A DNA stretch of 64,000 nt, from NCBI RefSeq assembly GCF_000738435.1, contig NZ_CP003984.1:2356001-2420000 (forward strand), given 5' to 3'. Shown here in pieces: positions 1-9,321 of the stretch. This stretch comes from Planktomarina temperata RCA23 (GTDB lineage: Bacteria; Pseudomonadota; Alphaproteobacteria; Rhodobacterales; Rhodobacteraceae). Numbering within the stretch: position 1 is the stretch's first letter; every line of letters starts with the position of its first letter. The notes under the pieces were generated by a model. The model worked only from the letters and a program-made list of their open reading frames with translations, did not search any database and had not been told where the DNA came from. A program made the translations under genes and the position numbers.

Positions 1-156
1 TTGTGTGTCATAGCCGAGGGCCTCGGCAAGTTGCTGCAATAGCGCCTCATCAGAGCCGGCGATGCGCGCCAAAACCTGCGCTGTCCAAATGCCCCAGGTG
101 CTTTGGAAATCAAACAGCGTTCCGTCCTTGTCGAAAATGACCCCGCGAATATTCAT
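1..156 (-). CDS. HAD-family phosphatase, N-terminal part (cut by window edge)
   Basis: Reading from the ATG at 156 towards position 1 gives 52 codons starting MNIRGVIFDKDGTLFDF, the class-I HAD motif in which the first Asp is the nucleophile. The DKDGTL form and the following short helical stretch resemble phosphoglycolate-phosphatase-like HAD-IA hydrolases; the substrate cannot be told. The start overlaps the stop of the DUF3572 gene (TGATG), so the two are probably co-translated. The rest of the protein lies outside the window. Confidence 0.8.
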   Translation of the reverse strand, partial: MNIRGVIFDKDGTLFDFQSTWGIWTAQVLARIAGSDEALLQQLAEALGYDTQ

Positions 157-437
157 CAGGTCCAATTCACCTGTTCACCTCCGGGCAAAGCCTGCCTTGC
201 CATCATGGGATCCATGTAATTGGCAATGCCCACATCATCACAAAACCGCGTGACCCAGGCATCATCCATACAGATAAAATCAAGCAATGAGGCCAAAAAT
301 ACAGGATCAGACACCCCCGCGCGCAAATCACTTTCTGAGGCCCCAGAAGCGCCCAAAAAGACCTCTCTCAAATCATCTTCACCAACCATCCAAGCCAGTG
401 CTTTTACAGCCAGGGTTTGTGCGAGATCCGGGGTCAT
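156..437 (-). CDS. DUF3572 family protein
   Basis: This 93-residue protein has the DUF3572 pattern: ALAWM near residue 14, a central FLGASGAS-type helix start, and a conserved SDPVFLASLLDFICMDD stretch around residues 43-59. The family is small, alphaproteobacterial and of unknown function. No signal peptide or membrane segment is visible. The stop overlaps the start of the downstream HAD phosphatase by one base, indicating an operon. Confidence 0.75.
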   Translation of the reverse strand: MTPDLAQTLAVKALAWMVGEDDLREVFLGASGASESDLRAGVSDPVFLASLLDFICMDDAWVTRFCDDVGIANYMDPMMARQALPGGEQVNWT

Positions 438-511
438 ATCATTGCCATTTTATGCATATATCTCTCTTCATAGTCTCTCCCCCAGGCCCAGCGCAAGAGG
501 TGCGGTGCCGC

Positions 512-1115
512 TTACTTACGTCCTTTGAGCAGGGCCTGCGCCAACTTTGCACGCACCTCGGGGGTCATAGAGGCCAATTTGTCGAGCAAGGCCTCCCGCG
601 CGATGGCTTGTCGCTCTTCAATCGTCATCACCTCATCGTGCAACACCGCCAAAACAGCCGTGCGATCAAATGGCACGGTGCTTAGCAAATCAGCCAAAAC
701 AGCCGTCATCTGCGCCCGCAAGTCACGATCCATACGCCGATCCCGCCCCTGGGCCTTTTGGATCATGCGCCCTAAGTCACGCCGATCCTTACGGTCCATG
801 GCCCGCACAATAGGCCCCAAGCTGGTCACGGGGCCGCGCGGCCGTGCCTCGTGCCGGGTGGACAGGCTGTCCAAGCGTCAGGCTGCCATTGCCGTCCGTG
901 TCTGCCTTGGCAAATTCCGCCGCGCCAAAGGCCGTCACCTCCGCTTGCGTAATTTGACCATCCCCATTGGCGTCCAATTGAGAAAAATCAGGGCGCGGGC
1001 CACCATGCTCACGCGCCATCACGGGCGCGCTCGCCACCATTGCAGTTGCAGCCAATGCGAAAATTACAATTTTGTTCAAAATCTTTGTCCTTAGTCTATG
1101 CGTTTTCATATGCAC
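512..1115 (-). pseudogene. Broken EF-hand / periplasmic metal-sensor-like gene
   Basis: The 5' part (start at 1115 or 1109) encodes a signal peptide ending around APVMA and two EF-hand loops, DANGDGQIT and DTDGNGSLT. Near position 875 the frame shifts by one base: the EF-hand frame continues as unrelated sequence, while the adjacent frame gives LDSLSTRHEA, the expected continuation. Soon after, the sequence (SLGPIVRAMDRKDRRDL onward, to the stop at 512) resembles the C-terminal helical part of periplasmic heavy-metal sensor proteins. It looks like an EF-hand gene fused by deletion to a downstream metal-sensor gene, plus a frameshift. A sequencing error could explain the frameshift but not the change of family. 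Confidence 0.55.
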
Positions 1116-1260
1116 CGCGCAGTGTTTTGCGCTTGGTATAGGTAAAACGCAGCAGCCATAATTTTCCGTCGCAAAATTTTCAAAAAATTCTTGTGGCAGT
1201 TTGCCCCAGTGTCATTTTCTGCACATGGCTTGATAAGGGCCGCATATATAGGAGATCGCT

Positions 1261-1656
1261 ATGTCGATAAATCGCCCCCTAAAACCCGCCCTGCTCCGCG
1301 GCTGGCGCCGGTGTTGCCCGAGTTGTGGCAAAGGTGCGCTGCTTTATAAATATCTCAAAGTCCATGACAGCTGCGACGCCTGCGGCCAAGAGCTGCATCA
1401 TCATCGCGCTGATGACGGGCCGGCCTATCTTACGATATTAATTGTCGGCCATATCCTTGCGCCGCTGTTGCATGTGGTATTTGTGCAGTTCCGCCCCGAG
1501 CCATGGATCATGGCACTGGGCTTTGGGGTCGGGTCCGTGGCGCTCTGCCTCTACCTGCTCCCGCGCATCAAGGGCGGGGTCGTTGCGTTTCAATGGGCGC
1601 GCCGACTTAATGGGTTTGGAGCGGAGGCCTCTGGCAATGTGCTCAAAACCCAGTAG
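1261..1656 (+). CDS. DUF983 family membrane protein
   Basis: The 131-residue product starts with a basic segment containing a zinc-ribbon-like pair, CPSCG (residues 20-24) and CDACG (about 38-42), followed by HHHRADDGPAY. Two hydrophobic segments follow at about residues 59-78 and 81-101. This is the DUF983 arrangement, often found near cytochrome oxidase or NUDIX genes in alphaproteobacteria; function unknown. The start follows AGGAGATCGCT. It is followed after 9 bp by the NUDIX gene, so the two are probably cotranscribed. Confidence 0.8.
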   Translation: MSINRPLKPALLRGWRRCCPSCGKGALLYKYLKVHDSCDACGQELHHHRADDGPAYLTILIVGHILAPLLHVVFVQFRPEPWIMALGFGVGSVALCLYLLPRIKGGVVAFQWARRLNGFGAEASGNVLKTQ

Positions 1657-1665
1657 ATTGGGTCT

Positions 1666-2352
1666 ATGACAGAGACACCTATCCGCTCCGCCGCAACAAT
1701 CATCACTTTGCGCAACGTGAACGCCTCTCCGCAGGTCCTAATGGGTCAGCGTGGATCCAAAGCGGCGTTTATGCCAAATAAATTCGTCTTTCCGGGCGGC
1801 GCAGTCGATGCCGATGACAGCGCCATACCGCTGGCCAAGCCTTTGGTGCAGACCTGCCACGCGCGGCTTTTGGAAGATAACAGCGGCCCCTCACCCGAGA
1901 CCCTCGCCGTGGCGGCCATTCGCGAGCTGTGGGAGGAGACCGGGTTAATCCTTGGCGCGCCAGAGGAGTGGCAGGATGCGCCAAAAGATTGGAGCGGTTT
2001 TGCCAAGGCGGGCTTTCGTCCCTCGGCCGAGAAAATGTATTTCTTTTTTCGCGCCATCACCCCACCCGGCCCGCCTCGCCGGTTTGATGCGCGGTTCTTT
2101 TTGGTGGACGCCGATCAACTGGCCGGAGACCTAGACGATTTTTCCGGCGCATCCGATGAGCTGTCCCATTTGCAATGGGTGCCGCTGGATGAGGCCCGCG
2201 CCTTGAATTTACCCTTTATTACCTCAATCGTGCTGGGAGAATTGGCCGCATTGCGCGAGATCCAGCCACCCGCCTCAGTGCCATTCTTCAAAAATCAAGA
2301 TGAAGAAAGCCTGTTTCTGCGTCTGAACGGCTCAGAGCAGCAGTATCAATAG
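1666..2352 (+). CDS. NUDIX hydrolase
   Basis: The 228-residue protein has the Nudix core split by an insertion: FPGGAVDADD near residue 43, then AIRELWEETGL (REUXEEXGU) around residue 85. This architecture fits the long NUDT8/NUDT19-like group of pyrophosphohydrolases that act on CoA derivatives or nucleotide-sugar-like substrates; the exact substrate is not visible. It follows the DUF983 gene closely. Its last 21 bases overlap the end of the convergent EamA transporter gene. Confidence 0.85.
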   Translation: MTETPIRSAATIITLRNVNASPQVLMGQRGSKAAFMPNKFVFPGGAVDADDSAIPLAKPLVQTCHARLLEDNSGPSPETLAVAAIRELWEETGLILGAPEEWQDAPKDWSGFAKAGFRPSAEKMYFFFRAITPPGPPRRFDARFFLVDADQLAGDLDDFSGASDELSHLQWVPLDEARALNLPFITSIVLGELAALREIQPPASVPFFKNQDEESLFLRLNGSEQQYQ

Positions 2353-3231
2353 AACCACCGAAACCGATAGGAACGCGATTCCCACAGCCTCGCTCCGGCG
2401 CATTTTTTCGCCGAAGACACACACCGATATGGCGAAAGAGGCCAAGATTTCCACCTGGCCCAGAGCTTTGACATAGGCCGCGTTTTGTAAGGTGAAAGCG
2501 GTGAACCAGGCCAAAGACCCCAGTAAAGACAGCAGCCCCACCCAAATGGCCACGCGCCAAGCGCGGATCACCTCGGTGATTTGCCCCGGTTCGCGCCAGC
2601 GCAAATAAAAAGCCATGCCTAAAAACTGCATTGAGATTGCCGCCATGAGAGTCACGCTGGAACGGGCGAATACATCTGCGGCAAAAATATGCAGGGTTGC
2701 GCCACGATAAAAGACGGCGCATGCGCCAAACAACACAGCACAGGACAGGCCCAATGCCGTCGCTTTGTTGAAAAAACGTGGACCCTCAGAACCGGCCACT
2801 TGCGGCGCGTCCGAGATAATGAGAACTCCCAAAACACCCAGTGAGATCGCCCCCAGCGCGGGCAGGCTGACGCCTTCGCCCAAAAACAAAAGCCCAAAGC
2901 CGGCAGCCAGCAAAACCTCAACTTTCTTGAAGGTGATGCCAATGGTGAAATTACGCTGCTGAAACAGGGCCACAACGCACATGGTGGCGCAGATTTGGCA
3001 AAATCCGCCCGCCGCCGCAAAGGCCCAAAACTGCCAATCCATCACAGGCAAACCATACCCACGCACCACCGCATAGCCGACGGCCACCAGACCGATCAAA
3101 GGTGCTGCATATAAAAATCGCGCAAAAGTTGCGCCGCCCGTTGATAGCGTGGCAATGCGCAAACGCTTTTGGAACATAAAACGCAGGGTTTGCGCCAAGG
3201 CCGCCAGAAGGGTGATGGGAATCCATAACAT
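2332..3231 (-). CDS. EamA/DMT-family transporter
   Basis: A 299-residue integral membrane protein with about ten hydrophobic segments in two repeated halves, as in the drug/metabolite transporter superfamily. The helix 3-4 region (FQQRNFTIGITFKKVEVLLA) and the second-half VKALGQVEILASFA are the usual EamA signature positions. The substrate is unknown. Its start lies 3 bp from the stop of the upstream desaturase gene, so they are probably co-transcribed. Confidence 0.85.
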   Translation of the reverse strand: MLWIPITLLAALAQTLRFMFQKRLRIATLSTGGATFARFLYAAPLIGLVAVGYAVVRGYGLPVMDWQFWAFAAAGGFCQICATMCVVALFQQRNFTIGITFKKVEVLLAAGFGLLFLGEGVSLPALGAISLGVLGVLIISDAPQVAGSEGPRFFNKATALGLSCAVLFGACAVFYRGATLHIFAADVFARSSVTLMAAISMQFLGMAFYLRWREPGQITEVIRAWRVAIWVGLLSLLGSLAWFTAFTLQNAAYVKALGQVEILASFAISVCVFGEKMRRSEAVGIAFLSVSVVLLILLL

Positions 3232-3234
3232 GGA

Positions 3235-4146
3235 TCAAGACTTAGGCGATCCCCCGCTGCGAGGCCAGAGCGGATGGGGCACCGGTTCTTTGCATTGCAA
3301 GAAGTAACGCGCGAAAAGGTGACTATAGTTCTTGTAGAGATACCCTTGGTTGCGCTGCATGAATGTCTCTTTTTGTGCCTGATAGAGGCCGGGCAAAGCA
3401 TACCACGAGATATGCGGATACATATGGTGGACTGAATGGAAGTTATTGTTCAAAAACAAAAATGCGAAAAACCCGCGATCTTCAATGACAGCTGTGCGGG
3501 CCTGCACGTCTTCATGCGCGCGGTGCTCGGCAAATGTACGGATCTTGAGCAGCGCGAGCCCGCCGTAAGCGGCAAGAAAATAGGCCCAAAGCGGATAGCC
3601 AGCCGCTATGACGATCCAGATCACCAGAGCAGCAGCCGGAATATGCAAGAGCCAGTCTCGCAGCACATCCCGGCGCCCTGCACATATGTCCCGAACGTCA
3701 CTGCGCATGAAATAATATTGCGAAATCAATACACCGATCAGCAGGCGCCCCGCGAGAGTCGCGTTGAACATATGCACCCTTTGCAGCCAAGTCGGCAGAG
3801 CGTGCCAAACGGCCGGATCTAGATAATTACTCTCGGGATCATCATAGGGATCGGTCAGCCGCTCATCGGTATGATGGGCCAAATGCGTGTCGCGAAACCG
3901 GCCATAGGGGATAGCAAGATTGAGCGAGGCGTATACCAAAGCCGCATTCAGCCAAGGGTATCTTGTTGGATGGCCGTGAATGATTTCATGCTGCAGCGAA
4001 GATTGCAGCGCGATCATGACCGCCAGACCCGGCACAGACAGCCACAGCGGGCTGAAGAGTAAAACCATCCATCCGCCATAGCAGCCCAAAAGGGTCGCAA
4101 ATGTCGGCCATTCGGTGATCAAAGACGGGCGCTGAATAGGTGCCAT
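3235..4146 (-). CDS. Membrane fatty-acid desaturase family protein
   Basis: The 303-residue protein carries the three histidine clusters of the membrane di-iron desaturase/hydroxylase family: HEIIHGH near residue 53, HLAHH near residue 89, and HSVHH near residue 238. Hydrophobic segments at about residues 20-50, 130-150 and 170-200 fit an inner-membrane enzyme. It probably introduces a double bond or hydroxyl group into a lipid. Carotenoid oxygenases share these boxes, so the substrate is open. The ORF ends next to the EamA gene. Confidence 0.85.
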   Translation of the reverse strand: MAPIQRPSLITEWPTFATLLGCYGGWMVLLFSPLWLSVPGLAVMIALQSSLQHEIIHGHPTRYPWLNAALVYASLNLAIPYGRFRDTHLAHHTDERLTDPYDDPESNYLDPAVWHALPTWLQRVHMFNATLAGRLLIGVLISQYYFMRSDVRDICAGRRDVLRDWLLHIPAAALVIWIVIAAGYPLWAYFLAAYGGLALLKIRTFAEHRAHEDVQARTAVIEDRGFFAFLFLNNNFHSVHHMYPHISWYALPGLYQAQKETFMQRNQGYLYKNYSHLFARYFLQCKEPVPHPLWPRSGGSPKS

Positions 4147-4241
4147 GGGCGCAGAGTAGATCCTTTTGCCTCCTTGTGAAATTCAGAGAATTGTGTAATT
4201 TTAGTCATGTACGTTAATTAAAATCATCAAAAGTGACAAAT

Positions 4242-5102
4242 ATGGACAAGCGCGCCCGTTCCGATCTCTTTCGCCATCGGCTGCAACAGGCCATGGCCCT
4301 CAGCGGTGAGACGCAGTCAAGCCTGGCGCGCAAAACCGGGGCGGACCGCTCAACCCTGTCACAAATCCTGTCGGGCACGACAGCGCGACTGCCCAATGGA
4401 CAATTGGTGGCGCAATGCGCTCAAAACCTTGGTGTTTCTGCCGATTGGCTCTTGGGGCTGTCCGATCAACCGGACTCCCTCCCGCAAATTTTGGCGCAGG
4501 CCATGACCATGGTCGATGCACCACGCGCGCTGATCGACGCCCAGATTTTTGCTTGGCATCAAGAGGCCGCAGGATATAAAATCCGCCATGTGCCCGCCGG
4601 ATTGCCTGATATGGTCAAAATTCGCCCGATGCTGGAATGGGAATATGCCCCCAGCCTTGGACACACCATCGATCTCGCGATTGCCTCTGCCGAAGATCGA
4701 CTCAATTGGATGCATCAAGCGCAGTCAGATTATGAAATTGCCCTGCCCATCCACGAGTTGCAGGCCTTCGCCCGTGCCGAAGGCTATTACAGCGGTTGCC
4801 CCCGGCACATTCGCATTGAACAGCTCAAACATTTGGCCCGTCTGGCCGCGCAACTTTACCCGGTGATGCGGGTCTCTTTATTTGACGCCCGCAAAATTTA
4901 CTCGGCACCGATTACCATCTTCGGCCCCTTATGCGCTGTGATCTACCTCGGGCAAAAATATTTGGTGTTTCGCGTGCCTGATCGCATCCAAGCGCTGAGC
5001 CAACATTTCGACGGGCTCATCCGTGAAGCGGAAATAGGCTCGCGTGACCTGCCCGCAGTCATCGACGGCCTGTTGCAAGAGCTCGGTGCAGTGGCCGATT
5101 AG
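4242..5102 (+). CDS. XRE-family helix-turn-helix regulator
   Basis: The 286-residue protein has an N-terminal HTH (residues about 8-65; GETQSSLARKTGADRSTLSQ is the helix-turn-helix) and an unassigned C-terminal part of about 200 residues, possibly ligand-sensing. I prefer the ATG at 4242 over the in-frame GTG at 4233. The gene is divergent from the desaturase and convergent with the carnitine operon, overlapping the SDR stop by 4 bp. Which of these it regulates cannot be read from sequence. Confidence 0.8.
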   Translation: MDKRARSDLFRHRLQQAMALSGETQSSLARKTGADRSTLSQILSGTTARLPNGQLVAQCAQNLGVSADWLLGLSDQPDSLPQILAQAMTMVDAPRALIDAQIFAWHQEAAGYKIRHVPAGLPDMVKIRPMLEWEYAPSLGHTIDLAIASAEDRLNWMHQAQSDYEIALPIHELQAFARAEGYYSGCPRHIRIEQLKHLARLAAQLYPVMRVSLFDARKIYSAPITIFGPLCAVIYLGQKYLVFRVPDRIQALSQHFDGLIREAEIGSRDLPAVIDGLLQELGAVAD

Positions 5103-5854
5103 ACCTTTGGATCTGGATTTTCTGTGTGCCCATCCACTGCGATGACCTGCCCCGAAACCAAACGTGCCCCAGCACTGCACAAAAACACGGCCATATTGGC
5201 AATATCTTCCGCTGTGACCAGACTGCGCATTGAAGTTCCAGAAGCATAGCCGTCATAGATATGCTGCACATCTGTGCCCTTAGCCGCCGCCTCGCGCTCC
5301 ATCACCCCTTGCATCCGCGGCCCCTCGACCGCACCGGGACAAATCGCATTGGCGCGCACTCCCTCAGGCCCCCATTCCATCGCAAGGGTCTTCATCAAGC
5401 CGATGATGCCCCATTTCGCCGCCGCATAGGGCGCCCGATTGGGATAGCCGTATAGTCCAGCCGTCGACGAGGTCAAAACAATAGCACCGCGCGCAGCTTT
5501 GAGCTTCGGCCCCCCATATTTTGCCGCGAGAAAGGCGCCTTCCAAATTGACCGATACGCAGCGCTGCCACGCAGACAAATCAATCTCTTCCACCGCCGCC
5601 GTGGGCCCGGCAATGCCCGCATTGGCACATATCGCCTCGAGCCGGCCCCAGGTCTTTTGAATATCCGCAAACAGCCGGGCGACCTGCGTCTCATCGCTGG
5701 CATCAACCAGGCTTTTTTGCCAATCTGCGGGGCAGGCCTCCAGACTGGCGGGCTCCACATCCGTGACCCAAACCCGAAAGCCCGCTGCTGCAAAGGCATG
5801 CCCCATCGCCCGGCCAATGCCATTGCCGCCCGCTGTAATCAGAACGCCGTTCAT
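5099..5854 (-). CDS. Short-chain dehydrogenase/reductase (carnitine operon)
   Basis: A 251-residue classical SDR: the nucleotide motif GGNGIGRAMG at residues 9-18, CANAGIAG near residue 90, the catalytic serine in LTSSTAG, and YAAAK as the catalytic Tyr-Lys pair. It is the last gene of a minus-strand operon; its start overlaps the stop of the carnitine dehydrogenase gene (ATGA). Its substrate may be an intermediate of carnitine or gamma-butyrobetaine breakdown, but that rests on context only. Confidence 0.85.
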   Translation of the reverse strand: MNGVLITAGGNGIGRAMGHAFAAAGFRVWVTDVEPASLEACPADWQKSLVDASDETQVARLFADIQKTWGRLEAICANAGIAGPTAAVEEIDLSAWQRCVSVNLEGAFLAAKYGGPKLKAARGAIVLTSSTAGLYGYPNRAPYAAAKWGIIGLMKTLAMEWGPEGVRANAICPGAVEGPRMQGVMEREAAAKGTDVQHIYDGYASGTSMRSLVTAEDIANMAVFLCSAGARLVSGQVIAVDGHTENPDPKV

Positions 5855-7320
5855 TTGCGCCCCACACTGCGGCCGAGGCCCTCGGGCCGCGCAAGCGCGC
5901 GATGGGCGGTTGCAATACGCTCCAAGTTTTGGGCCACCTGCGCAGATGGCGCGCTGGCCTTGCGGGTTTCAAGCGACACATGGATCAGCATATGCTCGCC
6001 CGTGGCCAAAAGCCGGTCCCCCTCAAACATCTTATGGAACAGATGCATTTTCTTGCCCACCCCTTCGGCACAATAGGTCTCAACCCGGATCACTTTGCCC
6101 GCATGTACCTCGTCAATATGGCGAATATGGGTTTCGGCGGTGAAGTAACTGCCGCCAGAGGCAATATAGGCAGCATCACAGCCCACGATCTCCATGAAGC
6201 GGTCGGTGGCGTCGCCAAAGGCCTGCAAATAGCGCGCTTCATTCATATGGCCGTTGTAATCCGTCCAATCCAAAGGCACCGCACGGCGCAGGGTTTCGGT
6301 CAAGCCGCCCGCTTGCAGATCCGCCACATGCCGCACCATGCCCGCTTGCGCGCTGAGGTGCTGGTCTTGCCCCTTGAGCAGCGCTCCAGCGCCCCAGTCT
6401 TGCGCCTTCAAAGCGCGCATCATACCAACGAGATTGTTGTCCCGGATGCGTTCCAGCTCGCGAATAGAATGCATACCCGATTGCGCATCTGATTGGTCAG
6501 AAATCATGTCCACCAAGTCATCGGTAAACTCCGGCACATCCATCAATTTTGTCCAGGGCCATTTGAGAGCTGGGCCGAATTGCGCCATGAAATGCCGCAT
6601 TCCCGCCTCTCCACCGGCCACGCGATAGGTCTCAAACAAACCCATTTGCGCCCAGCGAATGCCAAAGCCATAGCGAATGGCATTATCAATCTCTTCGGTG
6701 GTGGCGATGCCATCTTTGATCAGCCAGAGGGCCTCGCGCCAGACCGCCTCCAAAAAGCGATCTGCGATATGGGCATCAATCTCTTTGCGCACCCGCAAAG
6801 GATACATCCCCATCTGACGCAACATATCCTCCGCACGCGCGACAATCGCGATGTCACTTTGCTCTGTCGGCACCACTTCAATCAGCGGTAATAGATAGAC
6901 GGGGTTGAAAGGATGGCACACCATGATTTGCGCCGGGCGCAGGGCCGCCTCTTGCAGCTCAGAGGGCTTAAATCCAGAGGTTGAAGAGCCCAAAACCGCC
7001 GCAGGATCACAATGGGCTTGAATGGCCCGATAGACCTTTTGCTTCATAGCCAGTTGCTCAGGCACGCTTTCCTGGATCCAGGCGGCTCCGGTCACCGCCT
7101 CAGAAATTTCTGAATGAAAGCTCAAGCGCCCTTCCGCGGGCAAGGGGGCCTCATAGAGCCCCGGCAAGGAGCGGCGAGCATTGGCCAGCACCTCGCCAAT
7201 TTTGCGCTCAGCCTCGGGGTCAGGATCAAAGACACGCACGTCCCACCCGTTGAGCAAAAAGCGCGCGGCCCAGCCACCGCCGATAACTCCACCTCCGATG
7301 ATTGCTGCAACCTGTGTCAT
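5851..7320 (-). CDS. lcdH: L-carnitine dehydrogenase fused to hotdog thioesterase
   Basis: The 489-residue protein is a fusion. Residues 1-320 form a 3-hydroxyacyl-CoA-dehydrogenase-like L-carnitine 3-dehydrogenase, with Rossmann motif GGGVIGGGWAARF at residues 8-20, oxidising carnitine to 3-dehydrocarnitine with NAD. Residues about 345-489 are a 4HBT-type hotdog thioesterase (PLDWTDYNGHMNEARY, with the catalytic Asp/Asn region). In pseudomonads the matching activities are separate genes, cdhA and cdhB; the fused form is known in alphaproteobacteria. It lies between cdhC and the SDR gene in one operon, so it should act on betainyl-CoA after dehydrocarnitine cleavage. Confidence 0.9.
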   Translation of the reverse strand: MTQVAAIIGGGVIGGGWAARFLLNGWDVRVFDPDPEAERKIGEVLANARRSLPGLYEAPLPAEGRLSFHSEISEAVTGAAWIQESVPEQLAMKQKVYRAIQAHCDPAAVLGSSTSGFKPSELQEAALRPAQIMVCHPFNPVYLLPLIEVVPTEQSDIAIVARAEDMLRQMGMYPLRVRKEIDAHIADRFLEAVWREALWLIKDGIATTEEIDNAIRYGFGIRWAQMGLFETYRVAGGEAGMRHFMAQFGPALKWPWTKLMDVPEFTDDLVDMISDQSDAQSGMHSIRELERIRDNNLVGMMRALKAQDWGAGALLKGQDQHLSAQAGMVRHVADLQAGGLTETLRRAVPLDWTDYNGHMNEARYLQAFGDATDRFMEIVGCDAAYIASGGSYFTAETHIRHIDEVHAGKVIRVETYCAEGVGKKMHLFHKMFEGDRLLATGEHMLIHVSLETRKASAPSAQVAQNLERIATAHRALARPEGLGRSVGRK

Positions 7321-7356
7321 AGCAAACCCCTATCTAATTACATTAACTTCAAAATC

Positions 7357-8271
7357 TCACTTACCAACCGGCGCGCGCTTCACAAGCCCCAGCTTTTCGC
7401 GCACCTCTGCCGGGCCAATGACCCGCGCGCCCAGATTTTCAATCAAGCTGACGGCCCGATCAACCAGCTGGTAGTTCTGCGCCAAAACCCCGCGGTCAAG
7501 CATCAGATTATCTTCCAAGCCCACGCGGACATTGCCCCCGGCCAGAACCGAAGCGGCCACCATCGGCATTTGATGGCGCCCCAGTCCGAAGGCGCTAAAG
7601 GTCCAACCGTCGGGAATATTGTTGACCATGGCCATCAAGGTGTTGAGATCATCGGGCGCCCCCCAGGGCACGCCCATGCACAGCTGGACCAAAGCATTGG
7701 CTTCAAGCACCCCGTCGGAAACCAATTGCTTGGCATACCAAAGATGACCGGTGTCAAAGGCTTCAATCTCAGGCTTCACCCCCAATTCGGTCATCATCCG
7801 GCCCATTGCGGTCAGCGTGCCGGGCGTGTTGGTCATGACATAATCGGCCTCAGCAAAATTCATCGTGCCGCAATCGAGTGTGCAAATCTCCGGGCGGCAT
7901 TCAGCCACATGCGCCACCCGTTCGGTCGCGCCGGCCATATCGGTGCCCGCAACCGGTGGCAGCGGGGTTTCAACGTCGCCAAAAACCATGTCACCGCCCA
8001 TTCCGGCCGTCAGATTGAGCACCACATCAACCTCAGCATCCCGGATCCGGTCAGTGACTTCGCGAAACATTCCCGGATCTCGGCTCGGCGCGCCAGTTTT
8101 AGGATCGCGCACATGGCAATGCACCACCGCCGCCCCAGATTTGGCGGCCAAAATCGCGCTCTCGGCAATTTGCTTTGGACTGCGCGGCACATGGGGGCTT
8201 TTGTCTTGCGTCGCGCCTGAGCCTGTGACGGCACAAGTGATAAAGACCTCACGGTTCATTTCTAAGGGCAT
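7357..8271 (-). CDS. cdhC: Dehydrocarnitine cleavage enzyme (BKACE family)
   Basis: A 304-residue beta-keto-acid cleavage enzyme (KACE/DUF849) with the family motifs VFITCAVTGSG, AAVVHCHVRDPKTG (metal-binding HxH) and the later VRVGLEDN. In carnitine degradation this family cleaves 3-dehydrocarnitine with acetyl-CoA to betainyl-CoA and acetoacetate. I chose the ATG at 8271 because AGGAG sits six bases upstream; the open frame runs much further but without protein-like sequence. It is the first gene of the operon and divergent from the GlxA-type regulator. Confidence 0.85.
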   Translation of the reverse strand: MPLEMNREVFITCAVTGSGATQDKSPHVPRSPKQIAESAILAAKSGAAVVHCHVRDPKTGAPSRDPGMFREVTDRIRDAEVDVVLNLTAGMGGDMVFGDVETPLPPVAGTDMAGATERVAHVAECRPEICTLDCGTMNFAEADYVMTNTPGTLTAMGRMMTELGVKPEIEAFDTGHLWYAKQLVSDGVLEANALVQLCMGVPWGAPDDLNTLMAMVNNIPDGWTFSAFGLGRHQMPMVAASVLAGGNVRVGLEDNLMLDRGVLAQNYQLVDRAVSLIENLGARVIGPAEVREKLGLVKRAPVGK

Positions 8272-8344
8272 GATCTTCTCCTTCTGTCTTGAGTAATCTG
8301 CGAGAGTTGCAAAAGGAAATTTGCCAATATACGAATGATTTTTG

Positions 8345-9316
8345 ATGAAATACGCAAATAACATCTGGCAAGCGGGTAGCAAGCCGCTGCATGTGGGGCT
8401 TTTGCTGCTTGATGAGAGCAACACGCTGTCGCTTGCCGCAGCTGTTGACCCTATGCGCGCCTGCAACCGCAGGGCCGATCGCAGGCTGTTTTCTTGGCAA
8501 TTTTTATCACAAGCGGGCCAGCCTGTGCATCTCACCTCGGGCATGACGGTGCAGACCGAAGAGCTGCGTGGGTTTGCAGGGGATCTGTTGATCCTTGTCG
8601 CCGGTTTTCGCCTTGAGACCCAATGCACCCCGCCCCTGATTGCCGCCCTAAGGCGCTACGTCGCGGACGGTTGCCAGCTATGGGGCGTTGATGGGGGCAG
8701 TTGGATCATGGCTCAGGCGGGGCTGCTGGATGGCCACCGCGCGACCTGCCATTGGGAGGATGCAGAGGCGTTCTCCCGCCGGTTTCCATCTGTCAATCTG
8801 GTGCCAGATCGCTATGCCATCAGCGCGCCCTTTGCCACGACAGGCGGCGCATCGCCCTGTATTGATTTAATGCTGCATCTCATCACCTGCCGCCACGGGC
8901 GGGCTTTGTCGGAGCGCGTGGCCTCGGCCTTTATCTATGATCCGCTGCATACCGGCGATGCACCACAGCAGATGATTGCCACAACCCGCATTTCCAGCAA
9001 ACATCCCCGGATTGCGCGCGTGTTGAAGCAGATGGAAAACCTCATCGACAGCCCGCCGACAATCGCGGCCCTGGCCCGCGCCAATGGCATCTCCACCCGC
9101 AAATTGGAACTGGAATTTAAAGCGGCCACCGGCCGGGCGCCGGGGCGTTATTTTCTGGAGCTGCGCCTGTCCGAAGCACGCCGCCGCGCCATCGATAGCG
9201 CGCAAAACGTGCAAGAAATCGCTCTGGCCTGCGGGTTCACCTCACAGGCCAGCCTGGCCCGCGCCTTCCGTCAAGCTTTTGGTCAATCCATCAGCGCCCT
9301 GCGCCGTCACCATTAA
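8345..9316 (+). CDS. GlxA-family AraC regulator (CdhR-like)
   Basis: The 323-residue protein combines a DJ-1/PfpI amidase-like N-terminal domain (about residues 10-180, with VDGGSWIMAQAGLLDG at the nucleophile-elbow position) and a C-terminal AraC HTH (about 225-318, with IALACGFTSQASLARAF). This is the CdhR/GbdR architecture of carnitine and betaine regulators. The divergent position next to cdhC makes it the likely activator of the carnitine operon. I start at ATG 8345 rather than TTG 8342. Confidence 0.85.
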   Translation: MKYANNIWQAGSKPLHVGLLLLDESNTLSLAAAVDPMRACNRRADRRLFSWQFLSQAGQPVHLTSGMTVQTEELRGFAGDLLILVAGFRLETQCTPPLIAALRRYVADGCQLWGVDGGSWIMAQAGLLDGHRATCHWEDAEAFSRRFPSVNLVPDRYAISAPFATTGGASPCIDLMLHLITCRHGRALSERVASAFIYDPLHTGDAPQQMIATTRISSKHPRIARVLKQMENLIDSPPTIAALARANGISTRKLELEFKAATGRAPGRYFLELRLSEARRRAIDSAQNVQEIALACGFTSQASLARAFRQAFGQSISALRRHH

Positions 9317-9321
9317 CCGGC

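Noticed and set aside
7114-8220. A 368-codon plus-strand ORF opposite the carnitine genes
   Set aside because: It lies antisense to lcdH and cdhC, which have clear domains and ribosome sites; its own translation shows no family features.
8272-8628. Upstream extension of the cdhC reading frame
   Set aside because: The extra 119 codons are low-quality sequence and overlap the divergent regulator; the ATG at 8271 has a clear AGGAG.
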